Part shown: in pieces, positions 19,888 to 29,993 of the stretch
Numbering within the stretch: position 1 is the stretch's first letter
Layout of the letters: each line of letters opens with the position of its first letter
DNA from: Paraburkholderia sp. HP33-1
GTDB lineage: Bacteria > Pseudomonadota > Gammaproteobacteria > Burkholderiales > Burkholderiaceae
Assembly (NCBI RefSeq): GCF_021390595.1
Contig: NZ_JAJEJR010000001.1
Location: forward strand, 496,001 to 560,000
Direction: 5' to 3'
Length of the DNA: 64,000 nucleotides
Notes under the pieces: generated by a model
Seen by the model: only the letters and a program-made list of their open reading frames with translations
Told to the model about the DNA's origin: nothing
The model's database searches: none
Position numbers and translations under genes: made by a program

Positions 19888-21498
19888 TCAGGTCGCCGCC
19901 AGCTCCGTCTTCGGCGCAAACGAATCGCTTTGCGCGACCGGCCAGTACTTCTTGAACAGCGTATAGCGATAGTTGCCGTTGAGCAGATCGTTCGGTTCGA
20001 GATACTTGAGCAGATCCGACATCAGCCGCACCTCATGCGACGACACGCGCCGCACGATGTGATGCGCGCGCAACTGCGCCGGATGCCTGAGCCCGGCCGC
20101 CTGGATGATCTCCTGCAACGCGTGCAGCGTGTTGCGGTGGAAGTTGAACACGCGATCGGCCTTGTCCGGCACGACGAGCGCGCGCTGGCGCACCGGGTCC
20201 TGGGTCGCAACGCCGGTCGGGCAGCGGCCGGTGTGGCAGGTCTGCGCCTGGATGCAGCCGACCGCGAACATGAAGCCGCGCGCCGCGTTGACCCAGTCCG
20301 CGCCGATCGCGAGCGTCTTCGCGATATCGAATGCAGTGATCATCTTGCCGCTCGCGCCGATGCGGATGCGCTGCCGCAGACCAATGCCGACCAGCGTGTT
20401 GTGCGCGAGCAGCAGTCCCTCCTGCAACGGCACGCCGACGTGATCGGTGAACTCGAGCGGCGCCGCGCCGGTGCCGCCTTCGGCGCCGTCGACAACGATG
20501 AAGTCCGGCAGGATCCCCGTTTCCAGCATCGCCTTGGCGATGCCGAAGAATTCCCACGGATGCCCGATGCACAGCTTGAAGCCGGTCGGCTTGCCGCCCG
20601 AGAGCGTGCGCAGCCGTTCGACGAATTCGAGCAGCTCGCGCGGCGTCGAGAACTCGGAGTGGGTCGCGGGGGAGATGCAATCACGGCCCATTGGCACGCC
20701 GCGCGTTTCGGCGATTTCGGGCGTGATCTTCGCGGCCGGCAGCACGCCGCCGTGACCCGGCTTCGCGCCTTGCGACAGCTTCACCTCGATCATCTTCACT
20801 TGCGGCTCGGCGGCCTGTTTCGCGAATTTTTCGGCGTTGAAGGTGCCGTCGTCGTTACGGCATCCGAAATAACCCGACGCGATTTCCCAGATGATGTCGC
20901 CGCCATGTTCACGGTGATACTTCGACATCGAGCCTTCGCCGGTGTCGTGCGCGAAGTTGCCTTTCTTCGCGCCGAGGTTCAGCGCCATGATCGCGTTGGC
21001 CGACAGCGAGCCGAAGCTCATCGCCGACACGTTGAAGATCGACATCGAATACGGCTGCGCGCGATCGGGGCCGACGACGATGCGAAAGTCGTGACCGTCG
21101 AGCGTGGTCGGCGCGAGCGAATGGCTGATCCACTCGTGCGCGACCGCCTTCACGTCGAGTTCGGTACCGTACGGGCGGCTGTCGACGTCGTTCTTCGCGC
21201 GCTGGTAGACGATGCTGCGTTGCGCGCGCGAGAACGGCTTTTCGTCGGTATCGTCTTCGACGAAATACTGACGGATCTCCGGGCGGATGAATTCGAAAAT
21301 GAAGCGCAAGTGGCCCCACAGCGGGTAATTGCGCAGGATCGCGTGGCGCTGTTGCGTCAGGTCGAACACGCCGAGCGCGATGAGCGCGGCCGGCACGACG
21401 ATCCAGAACCACGACAGGTGGTGGTTCGCCGCGAGCGCGGCGCAGAACGCGAGCAGCGCAGTTGCGCACCACATGGCCAGATAACGTCGAGAGAACAT
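19888..21498 (-). CDS. FMN-binding glutamate-synthase-family protein
   Basis: 536 residues. An N-terminal pair of hydrophobic segments (about residues 5-40) precedes a domain like the FMN/central part of ferredoxin-type glutamate synthase, with FNVSAMSFGSLS, KLSQGAKPGHGG, VVDGAEGGTGAAP and the cluster-binding-like CIQAQTCHTGRCPTGVATQD. No glutaminase domain is present, so it cannot be a complete glutamate synthase. Family members are membrane-associated oxidoreductases of uncertain substrate. GGAG sits 6 bases before the ATG at 21498. It lies alone between glyQ and mnmA on the minus strand. Confidence 0.85.
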   Translation of the reverse strand: MFSRRYLAMWCATALLAFCAALAANHHLSWFWIVVPAALIALGVFDLTQQRHAILRNYPLWGHLRFIFEFIRPEIRQYFVEDDTDEKPFSRAQRSIVYQRAKNDVDSRPYGTELDVKAVAHEWISHSLAPTTLDGHDFRIVVGPDRAQPYSMSIFNVSAMSFGSLSANAIMALNLGAKKGNFAHDTGEGSMSKYHREHGGDIIWEIASGYFGCRNDDGTFNAEKFAKQAAEPQVKMIEVKLSQGAKPGHGGVLPAAKITPEIAETRGVPMGRDCISPATHSEFSTPRELLEFVERLRTLSGGKPTGFKLCIGHPWEFFGIAKAMLETGILPDFIVVDGAEGGTGAAPLEFTDHVGVPLQEGLLLAHNTLVGIGLRQRIRIGASGKMITAFDIAKTLAIGADWVNAARGFMFAVGCIQAQTCHTGRCPTGVATQDPVRQRALVVPDKADRVFNFHRNTLHALQEIIQAAGLRHPAQLRAHHIVRRVSSHEVRLMSDLLKYLEPNDLLNGNYRYTLFKKYWPVAQSDSFAPKTELAAT

Positions 21499-21768
21499 GG
21501 GGACTCCAGTACAGTGAAGATCACTGCGGCGGGATCGTCTGCGCGAAAGGCGCGGGCGGAATCCGTCGCGAAGGAAAACTGGCGTCTGCAGGTCACGGCA
21601 TGGCGCGGACCGGGGAAGCCGGAAGATAAGGCATGCGAATGAAAGCCAAGCGTCGCACGCAAAGGTGAAGCGTGTGTGACTGCGTCGAGCGGGGGAAACG
21701 AGGTGATCGGCGCGTACGGCGCGCGCGTCGCAGTTGTACGACCCGTCGCGCTCGCCGCTATGCATCGT

Positions 21769-23019
21769 TCAGCACGCGCCGAGCAGCGCCGCTTTTTGCC
21801 GTGAGGTTTGCGGCGCATCCTTCGCTTGGCCTTGCGGCTGCCGGGGTTTGTGCGCCTGCTTGCGCCGCTGGGATCGCGTCTGTTTCGGCGCCTGATCCTG
21901 GGGCAGCTCGGCCGGCTGCCCGGTCATCGCGCGCTCGATGATGCCGCCCCCGAGGCACACGTCGCCGTCGTACAGCACCGCCGATTGGCCCGGCGTGACC
22001 GCCCATTGCGCGGCGTCGAAGGTCAGCTCGAACAGGCCTTCGCCCGCGCCCGCAGCCGCCGCATTGAACGTGCACGGCGCGTCCGCTTGCCGGTAGCGCG
22101 TCTTCGCGCCGCACGCGAAGCCGTCGGCCGGCGGTTCGCCCGCGACCCAGCTCGTATTGCCCGCCGACAGCGTATGGCACAGCAGCCACGGATGGTCGTG
22201 TCCCTGCGCGACGTACAGCGTATTCGTCGGAATATCCTTGCCCGCGGCGAACCACGGTTCGCCGCTGCCGTCCTTGCTGCCGCCGAGGCCGATGCCCTTG
22301 CGCTGGCCGAACGTGTAGAACGCGAGGCCGATGTGCTCGCCGACGGTCTTGCCGTCGGTGGTCTTCATCGGGCCGGGTTTGGTCGGCAGGTAGCGGTTCA
22401 GGAAGTCGCGGAACGGCCGCTCGCCGATGAAGCAGATGCCGGTCGAATCCTTCTTCTTCGCGTTCGGCAAGCCGATCTGCGCGGCAATCTCGCGGACCTT
22501 CGTCTTGGGAATCTCGCCGAGCGGGAACAGCGTCTTCGACAACTGCGCCTGGTTCAGCCGATGCAGGAAGTACGACTGATCTTTCGTATGATCGAGCGCC
22601 TTCAGCAGCTCGAAGCGGCCGTCGTTCTCGCGCACGCGCGCATAGTGGCCGGTCGCGATGGTTTCCGCGCCGAGCGACATCGCGTGATCGAGAAAGGCCT
22701 TGAACTTGATTTCGGCGTTGCAAAGCACGTCCGGGTTCGGCGTGCGGCCGGCCGAATATTCACGCAGGAACTCGGCGAACACGCGGTCCTTGTACTCGGC
22801 CGCGAAGTTGACCGCCTCGACGTCGATGCCGATCAGGTCCGCGACCGACACCACGTCGATCCAGTCCTGCCGCGTCGAGCAGTATTCGCTGTCGTCGTCG
22901 TCTTCCCAGTTCTTCATGAACAGGCCGACCACGTCGTAGCCCTGTTCCTTCAGCAGCCACGCGGTGACCGACGAATCGACGCCGCCCGACATGCCTACTA
23001 CGACTTTGCGCTTGCTCAT
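21769..23019 (-). CDS. mnmA: tRNA-specific 2-thiouridylase MnmA
   Basis: 416-residue enzyme that thiolates U34 in the anticodons of tRNA Lys, Glu and Gln. The PP-loop is [13 protein letters not shown] at the N-terminus. The catalytic cysteines are in [12 protein letters not shown] and [10 protein letters not shown]. The catalytic core ends near [12 protein letters not shown], and about 45 extra residues rich in Gln, Lys, Arg and Ala follow, making it longer than E. coli MnmA (368). The start at 23019 matches the family. The Nudix gene lies 86 bases upstream on the same strand, as nudJ-mnmA in E. coli. Confidence 0.94.
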   Translation of the reverse strand: MSKRKVVVGMSGGVDSSVTAWLLKEQGYDVVGLFMKNWEDDDDSEYCSTRQDWIDVVSVADLIGIDVEAVNFAAEYKDRVFAEFLREYSAGRTPNPDVLCNAEIKFKAFLDHAMSLGAETIATGHYARVRENDGRFELLKALDHTKDQSYFLHRLNQAQLSKTLFPLGEIPKTKVREIAAQIGLPNAKKKDSTGICFIGERPFRDFLNRYLPTKPGPMKTTDGKTVGEHIGLAFYTFGQRKGIGLGGSKDGSGEPWFAAGKDIPTNTLYVAQGHDHPWLLCHTLSAGNTSWVAGEPPADGFACGAKTRYRQADAPCTFNAAAAGAGEGLFELTFDAAQWAVTPGQSAVLYDGDVCLGGGIIERAMTGQPAELPQDQAPKQTRSQRRKQAHKPRQPQGQAKDAPQTSRQKAALLGAC

Positions 23020-23105
23020 AAGGTACTCACTGGGTGCTGCATGACTGCATGGATCGTGTGGGCCGCTCGTGACGGCCTTACCGTGATGGTTCTCGCGAGG
23101 TTGGT

Positions 23106-23585
23106 CTATCGCCTGGGCCCGACCGAATGCGTATGCACGAAGTCGAGCGGGAAACGCCGGCCGGCCAGGTAATCGTCGATGCACTGCATCACGAGCGGCG
23201 TGCGATGCCGCTCGGGACACGCGCGAAGTTCGTCGGCGCTCATCCACAGCGTGCGGACGATGTCGGGATCGAGCGCGCGCGCCGGGTCAGGTTCGCCGCC
23301 CGCGCCGCAATAGGTGAAGCGCAGGTACGTGGTGCCCTCGCGGGCCGGCCGCTCGAAGTGGGTCATGTACATGCCGACGAGCGCCTCGGGCGCGAACGGA
23401 TGGGAGGTTTCCTCGAGTGTTTCGCGGACCACCGCTTCCAGCAGCGTTTCGCCCGCCTCCAGGTGCCCGGCGGGCTGGTTCAGGCGCAGGCCGGTGGCGG
23501 TGTGTTCCTCGACCAGCAGGAAGCGCCCGTCACGCTCGACGATTGCCGCGACGGTGACGTGCGGCAGCCAGGTTTCCGGTTTCAT
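23106..23585 (-). CDS. Nudix hydrolase, NudJ-like
   Basis: 159 residues with a full Nudix box ([22 protein letters not shown], given in parts: GHLEAGET and RETLEET). NudJ in E. coli hydrolyses HMP-pyrophosphate and nucleoside di/triphosphates, and its gene also precedes mnmA. The physiological substrate here is inferred only from that context. It is divergent from pntAA. Confidence 0.87.
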   Translation of the reverse strand: MKPETWLPHVTVAAIVERDGRFLLVEEHTATGLRLNQPAGHLEAGETLLEAVVRETLEETSHPFAPEALVGMYMTHFERPAREGTTYLRFTYCGAGGEPDPARALDPDIVRTLWMSADELRACPERHRTPLVMQCIDDYLAGRRFPLDFVHTHSVGPRR

Positions 23586-23658
23586 GGGTGCGCATTTTAC
23601 CGGTTATGCGCGCCGGCTGCCGGGCGGCGGGTCGGCGCCGGCTCGGGCCACGGCCGGT

Positions 23659-23696
23659 GGCGGCTGGCAGCCGGTTCTGAGCGGCTGCCAGCCGCC
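23659..23696. repeat. Perfect 15-base inverted repeat between nudJ-like gene and pntAA
   Basis: Arms GGCGGCTGGCAGCCG (23659-23673) and CGGCTGCCAGCCGCC (23682-23696) flank an 8-base loop. The region is between divergent genes, so it is not a normal terminator of either, and no T-run follows on either strand. Confidence 0.7.
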
Positions 23697-23862
23697 CGAA
23701 AGGGGTTTGGAGGTCTGCCGCGCATTCGCATCGCCCCCGATTTTGGCGAGGCGGCCGTTTCGGTTAAAGTGGGGCCTGCGTTAGCCGTTGCATTTGCATT
23801 TGCGTGCCGGCGTGCCTCGTCGGCAGATCTGTCGTCAAACAGGAAGTCGAGGAGGATCAACG

Positions 23863-25005
23863 ATGCACATCGGAGTGCCAGTCGAGACGCGCGCGCATGA
23901 AACCCGCGTTGCCGCGACACCCGAAACGGTCAAGAAGTACGTGGCGCAAGGCCATCGGGTCACCGTCCAGAGCGGCGCCGGCGCCGGCGCGAGCTTTCCC
24001 GATGATGCCTATACGGCCGTGGGCGCGGAAATCGTCGATGCCGCCACCGCGTTCGGCGCCGATCTCGTCCTCAAAGTCCAGTTCCCTACCGATTCCGAAC
24101 TGCCGCTCCTGAAGCGCGGCGCGACGCTGGTCGGCATGCTCGACCCGTTCAACGCCGACAATGCGGGCAAGCTCGCCGCGGCCGGCGTCACCGCGTTCGC
24201 GCTCGAAGCCGCACCGCGCACGACGCGCGCGCAAAGCCTCGACGTACTGTCGTCGCAGGCGAATATCGCCGGCTACAAGGCGGTGCTGCTCGCGGCGACG
24301 CTCTATCCGCGCTTCATGCCGATGCTGATGACCGCGGCCGGCACCGTGAAGGCCGCGCGCGTGCTGATTCTCGGCGCGGGCGTGGCTGGCCTGCAGGCGA
24401 TCGCGACCGCGAAGCGCCTCGGCGCGGTGATCGAAGCGTCCGACGTGCGCCCGGCCGTCAAGGAGCAGATCGAATCGCTCGGCGCGAAATTTCTCGACGT
24501 GCCCTACGAAACCGACGAAGAGCGCGAGGCCGCGCAGGGCGTCGGCGGCTATGCCAGGCCGATGCCGCCGTCGTGGCTCGCGCGCCAGTCGGCGCTCGTG
24601 CACGAGCGCGCCAGGCAGGCCGATGTGGTGATCTCCACCGCGCTGATTCCGGGCCGCCCCGCGCCGACGCTGCTTCCGGTCGACACCGTGCGGGCGATGA
24701 AGCCGGGCTCGGTGCTGGTCGACCTCGCGGCCGGCCGCGGCCCGGAGATCGACGGTAAGCGCGGCGGCAACTGCCCGCTGACCGAGACGGACCAGGTGGT
24801 GGTGCGCTACGGCGTGCAGATCGTCGGCTATACGAACCTCGCCGCGATGGTGCCCGCCGACGCCTCGTCGCTGTACGCGCGCAACCTGCTCGACTTCCTG
24901 AAGCTGATCGTCACGAAGGAAGGCACGCTGAACATCGATCTCGCGGACGACATCGTCGCGGCCACGCTGCTGGCTCGCGACGGCCAGGTCACGCGCAACA
25001 CATAA
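23863..25005 (+). CDS. pntAA: NAD(P) transhydrogenase subunit alpha, part 1
   Basis: 380-residue soluble dI domain that binds NAD(H) in the proton-translocating transhydrogenase. It opens MHIGVPVETRAHETRVA. The Rossmann motif is LILGAGVAGLQAIATAKRLGA (here abbreviated as GAGVAG), followed by ASDVRP. A strong GGAGGA lies 6-7 bases before the ATG. In E. coli PntA is one polypeptide; here it is split from its membrane part, as in Rhodospirillum rubrum. It leads the pntAA-pntAB-pntB operon, which couples the proton gradient to NADPH production. Confidence 0.94.
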   Translation: MHIGVPVETRAHETRVAATPETVKKYVAQGHRVTVQSGAGAGASFPDDAYTAVGAEIVDAATAFGADLVLKVQFPTDSELPLLKRGATLVGMLDPFNADNAGKLAAAGVTAFALEAAPRTTRAQSLDVLSSQANIAGYKAVLLAATLYPRFMPMLMTAAGTVKAARVLILGAGVAGLQAIATAKRLGAVIEASDVRPAVKEQIESLGAKFLDVPYETDEEREAAQGVGGYARPMPPSWLARQSALVHERARQADVVISTALIPGRPAPTLLPVDTVRAMKPGSVLVDLAAGRGPEIDGKRGGNCPLTETDQVVVRYGVQIVGYTNLAAMVPADASSLYARNLLDFLKLIVTKEGTLNIDLADDIVAATLLARDGQVTRNT

Positions 25006-25014
25006 CGCACTAAC

Positions 25015-25066
25015 GTGCATGGGACCAGAGTAAGGCGCTAAAGCGCCAACTTTGATCGACAGGAGG
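25015..25066 (+). repeat. Structured intergenic repeat, single-module copy, between pntAA and pntAB
   Basis: The sequence GTGCATGGGAC (25015-25025) is followed by a stem CAGAGT (25026-25031)/ACTTTG (25049-25054) and, inside it, GGCGCT (25034-25039)/AGCGCC (25042-25047) around an AA loop. ATCGACAGGAGG follows (25055-25066). The last six bases are the pntAB ribosome binding site, 7 bases before its ATG. The same arrangement occurs three times, nested, at 57907-58054. Stem positions differ between copies but remain paired, so the structure is probably formed as RNA. Confidence 0.7.
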
Positions 25067-25073
25067 CCGGAAG

Positions 25074-25399
25074 ATGGAAGTCATCAATCACACGGTGATC
25101 AATCTGATCATCTTCGTGCTGGCGATCTACGTCGGCTATCACGTGGTCTGGAACGTCACGCCCGCGCTGCATACACCGCTGATGGCGGTGACCAATGCGA
25201 TCTCGGCGATCGTGATCGTCGGCGCGATGCTCGCGACGGGTCTCACGGTCGGCGGCGCGGGCAAGTTCTTCGGCACGATCGCGGTCGCGCTCGCGGCCGT
25301 CAACGTGTTCGGCGGCTTTCTCGTCACGCGGCGCATGCTGGAGATGTTCAGGAAGAAGGAACCGAAGAAACTCCCGGCAGCCGTTAAGGAGGGCGCGCA

Positions 25400-25403
<4 letters not shown>
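25074..25403 (+). CDS. pntAB: NAD(P) transhydrogenase subunit alpha, part 2
   Basis: 109-residue membrane subunit with three predicted transmembrane helices (about residues 5-24, 35-58 and 62-85). It corresponds to the C-terminal membrane part of E. coli PntA. A charged C-terminal tail ([10 protein letters not shown]) follows. The stop overlaps the pntB start by four bases (ATGA). The upstream gap of 68 bases carries the structured repeat whose 3' end supplies the ribosome binding site. Confidence 0.93.
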
Positions 25404-26851
<1,448 letters not shown>

Positions 26852-26866
26852 GTCGTCAGCCGTGAA

Positions 26867-26895
26867 GATCGCGGCGAGCCGCCGCGATCCCTTTT
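26867..26895 (+). terminator. Intrinsic terminator of the pnt operon
   Basis: Perfect 10-base stem GATCGCGGCG (26867-26876)/CGCCGCGATC (26880-26889), AGC loop, then CCTTTTAT. It overlaps the last codons of the convergent WYL regulator gene. Confidence 0.8.
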
Positions 26896-27583
26896 ATCTG
26901 TTCGGCTTCGCGTTCAGATGCCGCAGCAGATCCGCGAGCCGCCTGCCTTCCTGATCCGGATACGTCTCGAGCACTTCGAGATCGCGCATCTTCTCCAGTC
27001 CGAAATTGCGGAAATCATGACGCAGTTCGCACCAGGCGCCGAGCGTCCAGCGCGCGCCCCAATACGCGAGCGCGAGCGGCCAGACGCGGCGTTCGGTGTC
27101 GGCGCCGTTGGCGTCGGTGTAGGCAAAGCGCACCACCTGGCGCGTATCGATCGCGCGATGCAGCGTGTCGAGCTGCGTCGAAAAATCCCCCTTGATGTGA
27201 AACGACGGCGCGAAGATCGCGAGCCGTTCGAGCGCCGCGCGCTTGTCGGCGGGCATCGCCGATGCGATCTTCGCCAGTGCGCCGCGCGCGCCGCTCGCGA
27301 AGCCCGCGCCGCCCCACGATTCGAGCATGCGCGCGCCGGCCGCGAGCGCGGCGAGTTCGTCCGCGGTGAAGGTGAGCGGCGGCAGACTCGCCGAGCGCGA
27401 CAGCCGATAGCCGATGCCCGCTTCGCCTTCGATTGGCACCCCTGACAATTGCAGATCGCGCACGTCCCGATAGACCGTGCGCGGCGAGACGTTCAGCCAG
27501 TCTGCCAGTTGCTGCGCGGTGGTCAGACGCCGGCCGCGCAGCAGCTCGGCGATCTGGAACAGGCGGTCGGCGCGGCGCGTCAT
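26894..27583 (-). CDS. YafY-type HTH/WYL transcriptional regulator
   Basis: 229 residues. An N-terminal HTH_11/DeoR-like helix-turn-helix (about 1-60; TTAQQLADWLNVSPRTVYRDV) is followed by a WYL domain (about 130-220; RQVVRFAYTDANG ... WTLGAWCELRHDFRNFGLEKM). WYL domains sense ligands, often nucleic acid or nucleotide related, but in the YafY group the targets are commonly the neighbouring glyoxalase-fold genes. The ATG at 27583 is chosen over a longer in-frame version because it starts right at the HTH. The VOC gene lies 92 bases upstream on the same strand. Confidence 0.85.
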   Translation of the reverse strand: MTRRADRLFQIAELLRGRRLTTAQQLADWLNVSPRTVYRDVRDLQLSGVPIEGEAGIGYRLSRSASLPPLTFTADELAALAAGARMLESWGGAGFASGARGALAKIASAMPADKRAALERLAIFAPSFHIKGDFSTQLDTLHRAIDTRQVVRFAYTDANGADTERRVWPLALAYWGARWTLGAWCELRHDFRNFGLEKMRDLEVLETYPDQEGRRLADLLRHLNAKPNR

Positions 27584-27675
27584 CGTGGGCGTCGGGTCAA
27601 GGAGGAGGGGGATCGTCCCGCGATGATAGCGCCGCATGGCGGCCTTCGGTTGGGGCGCGGCGGCGTCAGGCGCGC

Positions 27676-28059
27676 TTAGCCGTTGGTGCGCGAATGCAGA
27701 CCGAGGCGGTTGCCTTCGGTATCGGTGAAGAACGCGATATAGCCGATGTCCTGCGGCAGCTTGATCACCGGGCCGTCGGTCTTGCCGCCCGCCCGTTCGA
27801 TGCGTGCAAGCGCGGCGTCGACGGTGGGCTGCGCGTTCAGGTAGACGATGACGCCGTCTTCGGCCGGTGTCATCGACGGACTATGGACGATCGCGCCGCC
27901 GGTGGCGGGCTCCTCGTAGCCGAACACGGCGATCGGCTGGCCGCCGAACTCCTGGCGAGTCAGCGTGACGTCGAGCGTGGCCTCGTAAAAGCGCACCGCG
28001 CGATCGAAATCGATGGACGGAATCTCGAACCAGGCAACGAGTTTGGGCAATGCGGACAT
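27676..28059 (-). CDS. VOC (glyoxalase/bleomycin-resistance fold) family protein
   Basis: 127 residues with two beta-alpha-beta-beta-beta repeats: LVAWFEIPSIDFDRAVRFYEATLD in the first half and the GPVIKLPQDIGYIAFFTDTEGN stretch in the second (runs shortened: FEIPSIDFDRAVRFYE; FFTDTEGNRLGLHS). The family covers glyoxalases, dioxygenases and resistance proteins; no substrate can be assigned. AAAGGAG precedes the ATG at good spacing. The downstream WYL regulator is its likely controller. Confidence 0.82.
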   Translation of the reverse strand: MSALPKLVAWFEIPSIDFDRAVRFYEATLDVTLTRQEFGGQPIAVFGYEEPATGGAIVHSPSMTPAEDGVIVYLNAQPTVDAALARIERAGGKTDGPVIKLPQDIGYIAFFTDTEGNRLGLHSRTNG

Positions 28060-28076
28060 GACATTCTCCTTTGGTT

Positions 28077-28153
28077 GGCAGTAGGCCGTTCAAGCGCCGG
28101 ATGGCGTGAGAAGGAGTGTGCGGGGGTGCTGCTGACAGCGTGGTGGCAGTAGG
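28077..28153. promoter_or_regulatory. Direct repeat GGCAGTAGG upstream of the VOC gene
   Basis: GGCAGTAGG occurs at 28077-28085 and 28145-28153, both upstream of the VOC gene. It could be a regulator site, for example for the YafY-type protein, but support is weak. Confidence 0.25.
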
Positions 28154-28171
28154 GTGGGAAAGGCGACAGCG

Positions 28172-29722
28172 TCACTGCGCCGGCAACTGAAACACCCCCA
28201 CCACCTCGCCCATGCACGCCGCCTGCTCTTCGAGCGACGCCGCCGCGGCCGAGGCCTGCTCGACGAGCGCCGCGTTGCGCTGCGTGACTTCGTCCATCTG
28301 CGAGACGGTGCGGTTGACCTGCTCGATGCCGTCGCTCTGTTCTTCCGATGCGGCCGCGATCTCGGCCATGATGTCGGTCACGCGGCGCACCGCTTCGTTG
28401 ATCTGCGTCATGGTCTTGCCGGCCCGGCCGACCAGTTCGGTGCCGTTGCCGACGCGCTCGACCGACTCGCTGATCAGCGTCTTGATTTCCTTCGCCGCTG
28501 ACGCGCTGCGCTGCGCCAGCGTGCGCACTTCTCCCGCGACCACCGCGAAGCCGCGGCCCTGTTCGCCGGCGCGCGCCGCTTCGACGGCGGCGTTCAACGC
28601 GAGGATATTGGTCTGGAACGCGATGCCCTCGATCACGCCGATGATCTCCGCGATCTGCTTCGAGCTCGCGTCGATCTCGCCCATCGTCAGCACCACCTTC
28701 GAGACGACGTCGCTACCTTCGCTGGTGACGCCGACCGCGGCCCGCGCGAGTTCGCTCGCCTGACGCGCGTTGTCGGCGTTCTGGCGCACGGTCGAGGTCA
28801 GCTCGGCCATGCTCGACGCGGTCTCCTCGAGCGACGCGGCCTGCTGTTCGGTGCGTTGCGACAGATCGGTGTTGCCCGCCGAAATCTGCGCGGTCGCCGT
28901 GGAAATGGACTGCGTGCCGTCGCGTACCGACTGCAGCGCTTGCCCGAGGCGCGACTGCATCACGCGCAGGTCTTCCATCATGCGCCCCATCTCGTCGCGC
29001 GAACGTACGTCGATACGTCGGCTCAGATCGCCATTGGCAATCGCGCGGAAGTGCCCGGTGGCTTCTTCGAGCGGACCGGCGATCGACTTGCGCAGCGCAT
29101 GCCATGCGAACGCGGCCATCGACAATCCCAGCAGAAGACCGGCCCCGGCAATCGCGAGAATCGTGTGGAAGCGGTCCTGCGCCGCTTCGTAGCGCTGCCG
29201 CGCGTTGTCTTGCTGGATCTTTTCGAGCTTCGCGGAACGGTCCGTGATCTCATTGAACGGGTCCGTCATTTTGTTCGAGATCAGATCGGCGAGCTGCGTG
29301 GCGTCGCGTCGTTCGATCGCGGCGAACACCTGCGCGACCGGGCCGTTCAGCGCCTCGGCCCGTTTGGCCTCGAGCGCATCGGCGAGTTGACGCTCCTGCG
29401 CATCGGCGGGCAGCGCGCGGTAAGCCGCCCAGGCTTTGTCGCCGATCGCGAACTGCTCGCGCGCATGTTGTTCGAGGCTCGCGATGTCCGCACGGTCAGG
29501 CTGGGCCGCGATACGGTCGAGCGCGAGCCGGCCGCGCGCGTAGTAGAAGTCGAACTTGCCGAGTGCGCTCGCCGATGCAAGATCGTCGGTGTACAGCCCC
29601 TTCTGGTCGGCATTGCTCATCGCAATACCGGTGACGCCGAGCGCGGCGCCGATCGCCATCAGCAAGCCGAGGAAACCCATAGCAAGGGCCAGGCGCGTAC
29701 GAATCGTGAGGTTCGAAAACAT
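28172..29722 (-). CDS. Methyl-accepting chemotaxis protein
   Basis: 516-residue inner-membrane chemoreceptor. Predicted order: TM1 (about 11-33), periplasmic four-helix-bundle sensor (40-190), TM2 (192-213), HAMP (214-266) and the cytoplasmic signalling coiled coil. The conserved hairpin tip IAFQTNILALNAAVEAARAGEQGRGFAVVAGEVR is intact (quoted in two parts: IAFQTNILALNAAVEAARA and GEQGRGFAVVAGEVR). It ends FQLPAQ, with no NWETF-type CheR tether. The ligand is unknown. A GCAAACGTTTGC palindrome lies 70 bases upstream. It is a single-gene unit. Confidence 0.92.
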   Translation of the reverse strand: MFSNLTIRTRLALAMGFLGLLMAIGAALGVTGIAMSNADQKGLYTDDLASASALGKFDFYYARGRLALDRIAAQPDRADIASLEQHAREQFAIGDKAWAAYRALPADAQERQLADALEAKRAEALNGPVAQVFAAIERRDATQLADLISNKMTDPFNEITDRSAKLEKIQQDNARQRYEAAQDRFHTILAIAGAGLLLGLSMAAFAWHALRKSIAGPLEEATGHFRAIANGDLSRRIDVRSRDEMGRMMEDLRVMQSRLGQALQSVRDGTQSISTATAQISAGNTDLSQRTEQQAASLEETASSMAELTSTVRQNADNARQASELARAAVGVTSEGSDVVSKVVLTMGEIDASSKQIAEIIGVIEGIAFQTNILALNAAVEAARAGEQGRGFAVVAGEVRTLAQRSASAAKEIKTLISESVERVGNGTELVGRAGKTMTQINEAVRRVTDIMAEIAAASEEQSDGIEQVNRTVSQMDEVTQRNAALVEQASAAAASLEEQAACMGEVVGVFQLPAQ

Positions 29723-29791
29723 GGATGCCTCGGAACAACGGAACGGGAAAGCGGCGCGCCGGGACAGTACGCGGGGTCATTAGGGTTTACG

Positions 29792-29803
29792 GCAAACGTT
29801 TGC
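29792..29803. promoter_or_regulatory. LacI/PurR-type palindromic operator candidate
   Basis: A perfect 12-base palindrome, GCAAACGTTTGC, 70 bases upstream of the chemoreceptor start. It has the CG centre and half-site typical of LacI/GalR-family operators (the E. coli PurR box contains the same core). No LacI-family gene is in this window. Confidence 0.5.
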
Positions 29804-29905
29804 AAATATGAAGGGCGGGATCAAATGCGGGCGCGTTCGAAGAGAGGGAAACAGCGGGGAGGGGGAGGCGGGGTGTTGCGGGACGGCACGGCGGTCACGT
29901 GGCGC

Positions 29906-29941
29906 AATAAAAAACCGCGGCACGAAGTCCGCGGTTTCCAT
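29906..29941 (-). terminator. Intrinsic terminator of the RlmL-type methyltransferase gene
   Basis: Read on the minus strand, AACCGCGG and CCGCGGTT form an 8-base stem around ACTTCGTG, followed by TTTTATT. It lies about 55 bases past the stop at 29994. Confidence 0.8.
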
Positions 29942-29993
29942 GTCAACGATCACGACAACGACGACGACAGCGCGCTGCCCTGCCGACGCAGCC

